Origin: Caprella mutica
Taxonomy: Eukaryota; Arthropoda; Malacostraca; Amphipoda; Caprellidae
Reading direction: 5' to 3'
Assembly: GCA_947561585.1 (NCBI GenBank)
Contig: CANNZV010003184.1
Span: 44,545-108,544, forward strand
Length of the DNA: 64,000 nucleotides
Positions 36,698 to 48,700 of the stretch are shown here, piece by piece (the first letter of the stretch is position 1; each line of letters opens with the position of its first letter). The position numbers and the translations under genes are program-made. Below the pieces are notes generated by a model. It did no database searches. It was given only the letters and a program-made list of their open reading frames with translations, and was not told where the DNA came from.

Positions 36698-38764
36698 GCC
36701 TAGCCGCCTAGGCCCTAGCCGCCTAGGCCCTAGCAGCCTAGCCTACCTACCTAGAGGCTAGTTCAGTTAGTTGAAATTTTTTCCTGCAAATTATTGCTAG
36801 GCTAGGTACCTATTCCTAAGTAAATAAATTAAAGTAATGTTAACAACCTACCTACTTACATAATAAATTACACAGTAACAAAATTATCAATATAGACTGT
36901 AACTAGGTAAAAGAATAACAAAAATTAAATAATAATTCTAGGCTAAATCTAAATGCACATTAGAACTAATTTCAACTAAACCAGGTAATTTTTTGACTAG
37001 TTTTTATAATTTTAATACTTAAACCCTTCGGTTAATATTTGGGTTGAAACCACAGTATTCTGTGAATTATGGTTGAACCATAACCCATGATCCCATCCTG
37101 GCCACCTACTGGCCATCGGGATTCGGGTTTACTGTCCAACTTCTTCCTGGCTCCACAGTGCCACCAAGAGCAGAATTTTAGTGCCAGTGCCACTCGATAT
37201 CCACAACAATCAGTCCTATTAAAGGTAAATGAGAAGGACGCGTTTTGGTCACTTTTGAAAGTAGTTACAGTAAGTTCAGACCATGAATTAAATAGTTAAC
37301 TGTCATCGAACGTTTTCAAGTTTTCAGCAATAAGAGAAAAAACCAATAGCTATAAGTTAATATTTCAACTCTGGGACATATATTATAGAACAAAAGGTGT
37401 AGTACATACATTATTCGGAAAAACTGTATACAATTCGGTTCAGTATATATTTTTTATATACTTTTAAAGTTTTTATAATATGTAATTATAATACTTAACC
37501 CCTTCATTTGAGTTGAACAATTGTATGAAATACTATACTAATCTGACACAGAAGAAAAAGATTGGATACTCTTTGTTTTGATTTAAAATTTGAATTTTAT
37601 ATAGCAACGACCTAATGCATGCTTTTTCGACCTTTGTTTAAAATTTAGATTATTTCCTGAGATATGAAAAGTTTTATAAAGTAAGTTTTCCCATTTTATA
37701 TATTAATTTACAGGAATATTTACTATTGGATTAATTTTTACCAGCTAAGAGGACATTCATAACCGACAGTGTACATTCTTTTTCTAATTATGACTAGAAA
37801 TTAACAAGTCGAAAATTGAAACAGGTTTTGTAGAGATCTAACTATAGAAATGTTAAAAATCATTCCTATTTAATTTATGCTATCAAATTTCATTTGGTTT
37901 GCAATAAAATGATAAGAAACATTAGCATTTATTAATTAATAGGTTACAATAGAAAAAATTACTTGGAGGGGACCTTTAAGGTAGGTATTAAATAACTATA
38001 GGTGTGTGAAAAACATTAATATACGAAAAATATAAGAATACAACTTAAGCTAACCTTTTTTTAGCTTCAGCTACGAAAAATGTATACAACTTAAACCTAC
38101 TATTTAGGTATACTACATATATTTTACTTAGGTTGCTTGATTGAACAGTACATAAACAGTACGTAAAGCTATCTATTTTTCTGTCACGGCTTTGGACTGA
38201 AAGGGTCAAAGAAGGATCATTTGACTGTTGATACAAGCCCACTCAACCTCTCAAGGTTTTCCGAGTAGCTAATATTAAAAGGCATTAGTATGGTAGATAG
38301 CCCCTATCGAGGATGTTCTGGTGCTAAGATCTTCCTGTACGTGTGTGATCATCAAGCTGCGAAAAGAAGATCTAATCGATTATTATTTACGTATAACGAA
38401 TCATGTCTCAGATAATATGGCCATACGAAGAAGATATCAATAGTAGTGCATAAAAGACATTTAAAGAAATGCTTTGTGAAACGAAATAAAGTAGCATGCA
38501 TTAACAGTCTGATTATTAACTTTAAATCGACCGACAAGCGCCTTTTATAACGCGTGAATGCATGTATATTTTACGCATTTCCAGGAATTTTAAAAATTGT
38601 ACATATGAGATTTTTTACAATAAATAATGTTGTACCTAATTATGGTCTGCAATTATTTAGAAATCGAATAATAGATAAGTTTTATTAAATGTAATTCATG
38701 TTAATTTAATGAATATAATTCTCATTTTTCAATTTCTTTTAGAAATTTACTGTTATTTCAAATA

Positions 38765-39412
38765 ATAATAATGGGATGCCAATATAATGGGATGCCAATA
38801 TAATGGGATGCCTATATAATGGGTTGCCAATATAATGGGATGCCAATATAATGGAATGCCTATATAATGGGTTGCCAATATAATGGGTTGCCAATATAAT
38901 GGGATGCCAATATAATGGGTTGCCAATATAATGGAATGCCAATATAATGGGATGCCTATATAATGGGATGCCTATATAATGGGATGGCAATATAATGGGA
39001 TGGCAATATAATGGGATGCCAATATAATGGGATGCCAATATAATGGGTTGCCAATATAATGGAATGCCAATATAATGGGATGGGAATATAATGGGATGCC
39101 AATATAATGGGATGCCAATATAATGGAATGCCAATATAATGGGATGCCAATATAATGGGATGCCAATATAATGGAATGCCAATATAATGGGATGCCAATA
39201 TAATGGGATGCCTATATAATGGGATGCCTATATAATGGGATGCCTATATAATGGGATGCCAATATAATGGGATGCCTATATAATGGGATGCCTATGTAAT
39301 GGGATGCCAATATAATGGAATGCCAAAATAATGGGATGCCAATATAATGGAATGCCAAAATAATGGGATGCCAATATAATGGAATGCCAAAATAATGGGA
39401 TGCCAATATAAT
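38765..39412. repeat. 16-bp satellite, ~40 copies
   Basis: Unit TATAATGGGATGCCAA with single-base variants (GGAATGCC, GGTTGCC, GGATGCCTA). Because 16 is not a multiple of three and the unit lacks minus-strand stops, all three minus frames stay open and give spurious HYIGIPLYWHP-like repeats. It ends about 580 bp upstream of the first aminotransferase exon. Confidence 0.95.
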
Positions 39413-39988
39413 GGAATCACTAACTATAATTTCTTCGGTTGTCTTTTTTCTGAGTCAGCCTGTAGCGTAATGTAGCAAGTCATTAAGGTACATGTTAGCA
39501 GTTTAATAACTAGTTTGTGAATAAGAGAACCCAAGGTTAAATATACCCTACCTATCTTAATAACAGAATAAAGTGAATAAACTAACAGCATAGAAACCTG
39601 TTTGGTGTTTCAGCTCTTCAGTTGGCAACCAGGAAGAGATTGTAGGTAATATCAGTACACATGTGGTTAATGACAAACTAACCGATAGAGAAATGTCGAC
39701 TGCTATATTATTTTACATTCAATTAAAAGGATTTTTTCTCTAACATATTCGTTCGTCATTATTTCATATTTTTTAAAATTGCAAATGACAAATTTGAAAT
39801 GTTATATTTTAATGATAAATAATCAATGATATTTTGCACAATGCAGTATATTTATATAGATATATAAGAACCTTCTAATAAATTAATTCAAAATATTTAA
39901 TAGTTTGGTAATTCTATTTAATTTGATCCCATAATAGATTTTTGAAAATCTTTTCAACTCTTCCTCCATAAGCTTTTTTCGATTCGTC

Positions 39989-42900
39989 ATGACCGAATAT
40001 GGTAACAACGATAATAGGGTAAGTGTAATTAATTGTTTATTTTTGAAAAAAAATTGCCTACATGAAATTAAAATATCAATCAATTCTTGTTGTTCAAATT
40101 AAAATAAAAGTACCTATACCCTGGTATTATTTTGTCATAAATTTGTGTTTCATATCACAATTTTTTTTAATTTTTTTTAAACTTCCTTTCCAAATTGCAA
40201 TTTTATACTCAATTTTCCTACCTCAAAATCAATAAAAAAATTACCGATTTATCTAATTTGAGTCGAAGAGTCATGATGCAATTTTAGATTATGTTTTTAA
40301 AATTACATTATTTGTCGATTGAAAAAGAAGAAGAGTTCAACTTTTGCTATTGAAGTGGTGCTACATTTCAGATGTTCTCCACCCAGAAGATGGACACTTC
40401 AATCGAAAAGTATCTCTCCAAGTTAAGTAGGAGCAGAACACCAAGTATCTTCAGGGAGATGCGTGAGTGACTTGCATATTTAACCCAAAGAGAATGGAAT
40501 ATACAAACCCTTATCCCTAATTGTTTCAACCCTTCACTGAACATGTGGTGGTTGTTTACCCCTCCACTAAGCACTCTTAAGTAAATTTAACATTTAGTGG
40601 TTGTTTCACCTCAACTGCTAACTTTATCAACAACGACCGATGGTTGTTCTACAAGTCTTAAAAAATAATGCAAAAATGTATAGATTTGAAGAAGCTATAT
40701 TAAAGTTGGAACTACACTATTGATTAGTTAGGATTATTTCCAATCGTATAGAATACTTTTCGATCTTAAACAGTATACGGTTAAAAGGTTTAATTTATTA
40801 TTTCTCGATTTATTTCCCTCGCAGAATTGCCGAAGATTATGTTTTGTTTAGCAATATTTATTTATTTGTAGGTATACATAATCTTGTTGTATGTATAACT
40901 CAAAAAGTATTCAACCAAATTACCTGATATTTAGAGGGATAATTGGTCTTGGTCGATTGGGTGAAAGGTCAAAGTCATTTATAATTCAAGGACTATTGGG
41001 TGGTCATGGTCATTTAGAAGCGGCGGCGAAGGCATGCGTTGAAAAACGAGTCTTGCAGTTTCATAATAAAGAGCCGTACGGTAGTAGAGTTACAAACTGA
41101 ATGTGGATAACTGATTCTTGTACCAATGGCGTCTTCTTCCACAGATAATCTCTCTGTTAAACTCCCGGAGAAGCCCATTAACCTATGCAATGGTTTCCCC
41201 AATTCAGAGGTCTTCCCCATCAAGCAAATCACTTTAGACATGCAAGATGGCTCCACTGTGACTCTACCACCTGAAGTCATGAAGGATGCTCTTCAGTACC
41301 ATCCTGGCTTCGGGTGAGAAAGAACAGCTCTAAACCGAAAAGTTGGTGCAGGGTATAAGTCACTACATAACTGAGCTGCGATGATGTTTTTCTCAAGATT
41401 TAAAATGGGGTATAACATCGCAGTACTAGGAAAGTGGGTGTTAACATGGGACGTGATAGAGTAATAAAAAAATCTGTCGATCTCTAATGACTGAGTACTG
41501 TGAATGTAGTATGTCAGGGAATATTTCAGAGAAATTTTAGTGAATATATGGAATGTAAATACATGTACTGTATTTATGTCCAGAATTTATATATATTGTT
41601 TTTTTGAATTAGAGAATCGACATTTAAAACTCGAAATTCTTCGCAAAAATAGACATTTTGGTCACACTTTTCATTATGAATATGACTTTTCTTTCTTTTT
41701 CACTATTCTGTCGAATTACTTAAAAGGTACGCGCCTTTTTTGGAGAAATTGAAGGAGATGACTGTGGAGGCTCACAACCCCCCTTTCATGGAGAATCGTG
41801 ATATTTTAGTGACCAGTGGAGCACAAGAAGGTTTGAGCAAGATCGTGGAAATGGTCGTTGAAGAAGGAGATGGTGTTATACTACCTGAACACACGTACAC
41901 TGCTACCAACACTTGTGTGAGACATACCACTTTTGGCTTTAGAATCAATAGACCCTTTTTTTTGTATCATATTTAAAATGTGAAATTTCAACCTCTGAAA
42001 TTTTACTTTGCAATCCTAAAAATTTGGTTTTGTTTGAATTTTTTTTTCATTTAAAACTATTTTCATAAGATCTTATGTTGAATTAATTTTCGTTCACATT
42101 TGTTTAATTGATGAATCAATATTGAACTTAAATAATTTGAAACATATGTATGCAACACATCTTAAAGTAATTAAATTACTGTCTTATTTACATTTAAGTA
42201 CATACAGTTTTTTCCTTGAATTTTTTATAGCTCCATCCGTTGAAGCCAAAATACTTGCTTGTGCCATGCGACCATGAAGGAATGATTGCTGAAAAGTTGG
42301 AAGCTATTCTCGAGGAGTGTCATAAAACTACCAAAATAAAGGTATCGTTAATAAACTAAAGCGCTCTATACTTTCATCAAATAAGAACCTCATCTTATGA
42401 TGAACCTTGACAAGAAAATCTCTATCGTATAATTTATTAGTACAGTAAAACTCCTGAGTTATGAAGCACTCGAGTAATGGAGGACCTGAATTATGAAATG
42501 AACTTGAGTTATGATGTAATTTTCTACATTTAAATTATAATTATAATTAAGTCATAGTTATCCCTCGAAAACCATAGTTTTTCAAGATTTTGTTCAAAGA
42601 AAATTATCGAGTGCACCCGAGATATGAAGTGGCTTTGAGTTATGAAAGAATTAATACTCCTCACTGTGAAGTACAATTAATATTACGTGTCATGTACCGA
42701 ATTTTCACCCAGAAAATTCAAACGAACCCTTTCTAGTATCTAATCCATTCTACAGCTGTTGTACATGATCACCACCGGGTCCAACCCTACTGGAGTCACC
42801 ACTTCTCTTCAACGAAGAAAACAGATATACGCTTTAGCATGCAAATATGATTTTCTGATTTTAGAAGACGACCCCTACTGCATCATGAACCTAGAAGATG

Positions 42901-44668
42901 AAGTTAGTAACTTAGATTAAAAAAAATAAGACTAAGAGCAATGCCAAACTAGCGCTTTCAACGCTCGGCATTAGAAATGCCGAGACCATGTCAGACGAGC
43001 GCTTTTGCAGCGATTTCAACGAGACGCTCTTGGAACGTTTAGAGCACAGCAAAAGCGCTCGTCTGATATTACTGTAAAGTAGAAAAAACATGATGATTAA
43101 CTTTAATCGTTTAAATGTTTTAGAAACTACCTCCTTCCTTCCTTCAATTGGATGTGGACATGCGAGTGTTGCGGGTAGATTCTTTCTCTAAGAGCATGGG
43201 ACCAGGATTTAGGGTAGGTTGGGTAACAGCTCCTTCAGGCTTCATTCCAAGGATTCAGAGACATCAATATGTCGCTTCGATGCATCCATCCACTTTATCG
43301 CAGGTATTTTTTGACTTTAGATGTCGAAATGTCTTACGGTAGCGTATAGATAGATATCGAAATCATGCTGTAAAATTTATCTCAGGCGCTACTGCACAGT
43401 ATTCTTACTTCTTGGGGCAAAGAAGGACTTGATAAACATATCTCTAATATGAAGAAATTTTACTGCGGAAGGAGGAAGTTGATTACTGACGCTGCCAGTA
43501 AGCATTTGACAGGTTAGTTAAGAATATTATTTACCATATATAACTTGGATTCTTGGTAAAGAATGGAGTCAGATAAATAATTAAACATTTTCCTGTTCCT
43601 TTAGGTTTGGCTGAGTGGAATACACCAACAGCTGGAATGTTTCTATGGATTAAGGTGACAATTATATAATATGTGTGTGAATATTTGATTACATTTCATG
43701 AATATATATACGAAAGGTATGAAAATTGCCATTATTCAAAATTTGCATTTACAGTTTTACGCGTGCATGTTAAGAATATTGCATGAAATGTAAAACATAC
43801 TCTGATTGATAACAAGAACTTCAAACAATTAAAATGAATTAAAACAATTTATTAAAAAATTAGTTCTTGAGAAAAAAATCATTATCAACAAAATATTCAT
43901 AATTTAAAGAGATAATTTAAATTCCCACACTAAACACTGAAATTTTCTGTGACCAAATTTCTCTGTATATGTATAGTCATGATTTTCACTCAAGTTCGTA
44001 ATGTATGTATATTAGACATTTTTCCTATTCGAAAGCTCAAAATCTAAATATATCATCATAAATGTATATTCTCACCAGTTCCTGGGAATGGAAGATTCCT
44101 GTGACCTGATCTTGGAGGAGCTTCTGCAGGCCGGGGTGATGCTGTGCCCCGGTAATTACTTCCACCACGACACGACCACCCGGTCCCCCTATGCACGGTG
44201 CTCCTTCTCTTTCGTCAAAGATGAGGAGTTTGATGAGGTGATTACTTTTATAGAAATAGTCATAAAACAGAGTAATTACGTAATAACCGATATGACACAA
44301 TAACCGATAGCAAGTTACAAAATAGGAAAGATTTCTTCAGTGTACCGTGTCATTCAAACTAAGTAGTACACCGAAAAGATCCTTCATTGTCCCTTAATAT
44401 CAAAAATGAACCTCATTTCGTAACTTGCTATCGGCTACTGTGTCATGTCGGTTATTGAGTATTTACACTAAATAAATCACAATTGAACACCAAAAATAAA
44501 TAAAATTGATCATTTTCTTGATGGATCATTTATTTGGTTTTGATGAGCATTTTTTCCACCTCACTATCTCCCATTTCTTTTCTATTTCAGGCTTTCAAAA
44601 TCACTGCACAAATAATAAGAAAGAAGTTAGCAGCCAACAAGAAAGAAGAGACACTTAATGGAAAATAA
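39989..44668 (+). CDS. AADAT: AADAT/KAT II-like PLP aminotransferase, copy 1 (11 exons, 443 aa)
   Basis: Exons 39989-40018, 40372-40462, 41145-41313, 41727-41916, 42231-42341, 42756-42902, 43124-43303, 43386-43512, 43605-43654, 44079-44237, 44591-44668. All phases agree, giving 443 residues. This is a class I/II (fold type I) aminotransferase closest in pattern to 2-aminoadipate/kynurenine aminotransferase II and related fungal aromatic enzymes. Seen motifs: VTSGAQEG (cofactor phosphate region), GSNPTG with Asn207, EDDPY with Asp235 and Tyr238, SFSK with the Schiff-base Lys269, Arg276, and YARCSF with carboxylate-binding Arg405. Transfer of an amino group from kynurenine, aminoadipate or an aromatic amino acid to 2-oxoglutarate is inferred from the family. 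There is no evident mitochondrial presequence, so it is probably cytosolic. Exons 1 and 2 rest on phase and on the matching structure of the neighbouring copy. Confidence 0.9.
42441..42690. mobile_element. Pogo/Tigger-like MITE T2, in aminotransferase intron 5
   Basis: TA then CAGTAAAACTCCTGAGTTAT, with internal inverted 'gagttatgaa' words. The right end is diverged. Related copies lie near 44709, 55549 and 60611. Confidence 0.6.
42945..43075. mobile_element. Short foldback MITE, in aminotransferase intron 6
   Basis: GTCAGACGAGCGCTTTTGCA is repeated inverted as 'gcaaaagcgctcgtctga' about 60 bp later. Unusually GC-rich for this window. A related fragment with 'tcacacgagcgtttctgg' begins near 52675. 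Confidence 0.55.
44281..44459. mobile_element. MITE family N, copy 1, in aminotransferase intron 10
   Basis: Left TIR 'aataaccgatatgacacaa' and right TIR 'tgtgtcatgtcggttatt'; internal 'cagtgtaccgtgtcattcaa'. A sister copy lies at 45854-46013 in intron 1 of the second aminotransferase gene. Confidence 0.7.
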
Positions 44669-45773
44669 AATCGTGTCTTTCTTTTGAATGAGATAACGAA
44701 ATGCATTTACGGTGAAACTCTTGAATTATAAAGTAGTAATTACTTCATAACTCAGTGGCACTAAATATCCCGGGATTAAAATCATAGAAAACTATGGTCA
44801 TTGAGAGATAACTATGACGCAATTCTTGACGTAAATCGTTTTCTACAATTTAAACATAGAAAGCTACTTCGTAACTCAGAACTTCGTAACTCAGGAGTTT
44901 TATTATATTTCAAGTTTCAATGGTGTAGCCTCCATAAATGTAACTTAACATTTATTATTTTTAACTCGTATGTATTAGACAGTGTTTATCATGTGTTACT
45001 ATGATTCAATCAGTCTTTATCTGTAACTTAATAGAGTAGGTTGTGTTATTCAGTCGGTCCTAGTGTAAGAGTTAATAATAATACAAATACATATTAAATA
45101 TACACCTATCAAATCAGCTACCATTTTATTTTGCATCATACAAAATAATATTTATTAACGTGTTTTTGTAAGAAATTTACTCGTGCTTGTTTTTATAATA
45201 TAAGTACCTAGACTAAAGTTAACAAAGGTTCCCTGTCTTATAATTTTACAAATGTAATGCAATTCTTTTCGTAATTAAATTGTACAGAAGAGATATACTT
45301 GCCGGTTTTATTCCTATAATCACGATTTTAATAGTTATTATCTAGTGTATAATATAATAAATATATAATACATTATAAATATATATTAAATATGTTACAT
45401 GAAACGTTCCCTAAACTTGAAATCTTAGACCTGAATTAATGTACAAATAGAACCAAATTAACTATCTAAAATTTGTGAGAATATGGTCTTAGTTGTAGAT
45501 ATGTCCTCTACTCTATTTGGCCATCAACTGTTAAATTGAGATATCATTTGATAGCTAAGTTATTTATCACCTTATCTACAAAAGATATGGCTTAAAAACG
45601 ATAAGAGATAAGATTAGGCTAAGAGTAACATATGCAATACAGATAGACTCTGAAAGCACGTGGATATTGAAAAAAGTCAATCACTTGTTTTCATTCAATC
45701 ACGTGTTTGTTTCACCAGAGAAAACTCTGTAGGATCTGACTGTAGGATTATTTGTAAATAAAACATCACGAAA
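44669..45773. other. Intergenic spacer between tandem aminotransferase genes
   Basis: About 1.1 kb of AT-rich sequence holding the 3' flank of copy 1 and the promoter of copy 2. A T2 MITE fills about 44709-44906 ('cggtgaaactcttgaattat' to 'cgtaactcaggagttttatt'). No other gene is visible. Confidence 0.6.
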
Positions 45774-48700
45774 ATGGACTCCAATGATGCTAGGGTGAGA
45801 ATAAATTATAACACTGTTTGCAGTAATGTCAGTTTCATATGTATAGTATAAATACACAGTAGCCCATATGACTCAGTAACAGATATCAAGTTCCAAAAAG
45901 AGGTGCAATTTTCGATAGGAAAGATTATTTCAGTGTACCGTGTTATTCAATAACACGGTACTGCACCTCTTCGTGTAACTTGCTTCAGGCCACTGTGTCA
46001 TATCGGCTATTGTCATTATTGAAAGCCAATGTACTGTTTTCAATGCCATATCTCGTTACAGTTACTTTCAGATTCTGAACTGGACAGATCCATTGAGAAA
46101 TACATTTCCAAACATGGCAAACGCAGACTACCAAACATATTCCGGGAACTGCGTGAGTATAACAGGAATTTTCTTATTTAGCATACCCCTCAAGAGATTT
46201 TCACATATCTCTTTCTTTTGAAGATAAGAAGGCAATGCAATTGGATGTCAGTCCCATCAATCTCAGTGGTGGACTGCCCCATCACAGTGTGTTCCCCATA
46301 AAGGGTGTCACTCTTGACTTGGACGATGGGGTTAAAGTCTCACTTACTCCCGAGGTCTTGAAGACGGCTCTGCAATATCAAGGAGGTTTAGGGTTAGTAT
46401 CTCATATCTAAGAATTTGATAGTTCTACTTCAACTTCTTAAGGTTTGATAAAATGTTTCAAACAGGTACAAGCCACTCCAGGAAACCATCAAAGCTATGA
46501 CTCTTGAAGTGCATAACCCGCCATTATGGAATGAACGCGATTGTCTGGTTGTTTCTGGAGCCCAAGAAGCTCTTGGAAAGATAGCCGCCATGTTGCTTGA
46601 CGAGGGTGATGGTGTCATCCTTACAGAGCATTCATATACTACTTTTGTTGACGGAGTAAATTGAGAATGGCTACATCACTATTATATTACATCACTATTA
46701 TATGTAATTACACATGTTAAGCAGTAAAAATTAATTTTTATCTCAGTTGAATCCAATGAAGCCTCAAATATTCACGGTTCCATGCGATGAACAGGGTATG
46801 ATCATTGAAAAACTTGAATCAGTCCTGATGGAAAACAGTCAGGCTGTTAAATTCAAGGTACCCCAAGTTTCAAAATAACCTTCAAATAATTTAGAATAGT
46901 AAAGAAATATTATGTATTCGCTTAACTGTTATCCATAGATTCTGTATGTGAATTCATCGGGCAGCAACCCATCAGGAATCACGACTTCTCTGGAACGAAG
47001 AAAGAAGATGTATGACTTGGCTTGTCGATACGATTTCTTAATCATAGAAGATGATCCTTATAGCTTTTTGAATCTTGATGGAGAGGTTAGTACCTACCCA
47101 TTATTTCAATTCATAAGTAACAAAATAATACTAGAATGTTACAGTTTCAAATTGGAATAAAAGTAATGAAATGTAAATCTCCGTTTCTCGTTGAAGGCAC
47201 TTCCTCCTTCATTTCTCCAACTGGATGTTGAGAAGAGAGTTCTGAGGGTGGACACTTTCTCCAAGTGTTTAGCTCCAGGACTGAGAGTGGGATGGGTGAC
47301 AGCCCCAACAGGATTTATTGTCCTCATTCAGAGACACATCCACTCTGACACTATTCATCCTTCTGGTCTCTCACAGGTAAATATTAGGAATGTAGGAGGT
47401 ATACCTATCATACGGTGACCGGACCAATCGCCGCCAGACAATTTACCGCGGACAGTTTGCTGCACTGAAAACTCGCCGCCATTTTCTATTTACAGATTCA
47501 GTGGAATACAGCCATAAAAATAATTTCATATGGTTAGGTAAACGGTGCCCTTGGGGGTCTAAGTGGTCTTGCGGTGAATTATCTGGCGGCGAGTTGCTCT
47601 TGAACCCAATCATACGGACTCAATTTTTGAAAGAACAGATCTAGTTTTCTTTCACAAATATTTATTTATTTTTGGTAGAATGGTGATAAAGCTACCTTTC
47701 TATAATTAATCTAACTATTCATTATCTAACTAAATATATGTAAAGTCCAATTCGAATTATAGATGATGTAAGGAAAATATTTTTTTTAGTTTTACATAAC
47801 AACTGATGATACGATTCTTCCCAATTCTGATAGTAAAATTCTTGATATTGCTTAGGAAATATAGAAAACATTGATAGAATATATAATTATATATTTAACC
47901 TTACCGCAGGCTGCTATCCACGCCATTCTCACATCTTGGGGGGCAGACGGGTTTGAAAGTCAGTTGAGCAAACTGAGAAGCTTCTACCGCGCAAAGAGAG
48001 ACAGCATTATTAGGGCTGTAGAGAGACATCTAACTGGTACTAGTAGAGAAAAGAGTCACTGATAAAACACATAAGATATAAAGCATTACACTTTCATTAT
48101 TCTAAATCCCATATATAATCTGAATCACTGTTCAATTGATAAGAAACATGTTTAATTTTTCAGGTTTAGCAGAATGGATTGTCCCTGAATGTGGAATGTT
48201 TCTTTGGATAAAGGTAAAACTGTTAAATAGCAGTGAAATGATTTTGAACGGGTACACACGCAGCTTTATTAAAGTTTTTCCACCAGACTTTTTGCTAAGC
48301 TCCTTATAATTTTCTTATATTCTCGTGGAAAAAGTAGGAGGAGCTTAGCAAAAACTCTGATGGAAGGACTTAAAAAAACCTGCGTGTGTACGGCCCTTCA
48401 CAAGTTCTTCCAATATCGTAACGATACAGTAGAACTCCTCAGTGATGATATAAATTAATGAACTACAACTAGTTCACTATATAGAGCTTACTTCACTACA
48501 AAGGATCTCAAGAGTTGCATAGAAAAACTAGCCCTTTTATGACAAACAATACTAAATATTTTCTTTTTACTCATTATACAGAGTAGTTCATTTCTCATGA
48601 CTATAAGAATATCAATAGTTCACTACAAAGGACTTCATAATGTAGATGTAGTACCTACTATAGTAGAGCTCCTCTTTAATTAAATACAAATAATATTTAT

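Larger units (their letters stand above)
31530..39988. other. Intergenic region between FAM120-like and aminotransferase genes
   Basis: The two genes are divergent across this space, so it should hold both promoters, but I can point to no specific site. It contains a short tandem repeat (32147-32275), a 36-bp palindrome (32038-32073), a cluster of related MITEs (34316-36697), a large inverted repeat (35330-36432) and a 16-bp satellite (38765-39412). Short frames such as 33113-33310 and 37087-37299 show no protein similarity known to me. Confidence 0.6.

Noticed and set aside
37087..37299. 71-codon GC-richer plus frame upstream of the aminotransferase genes
   Set aside because: Composition is exon-like, but no homology, start context or partner exon was found. 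Possibly a repeat fragment or untranslated exon.
38739..39406. Long minus-strand frames with HYIGIPLYWHP-type repeats, resembling a repetitive protein
   Set aside because: They are a by-product of the 16-bp satellite, which has no minus-strand stops in any frame. No splice or start context and no family match.
46072..46152. Downstream acceptor for exon 2 of the second aminotransferase
   Set aside because: Using it shifts the frame away from the homologous SELDRSIEKYISK segment. The acceptor ten bases upstream keeps frame and matches copy 1.
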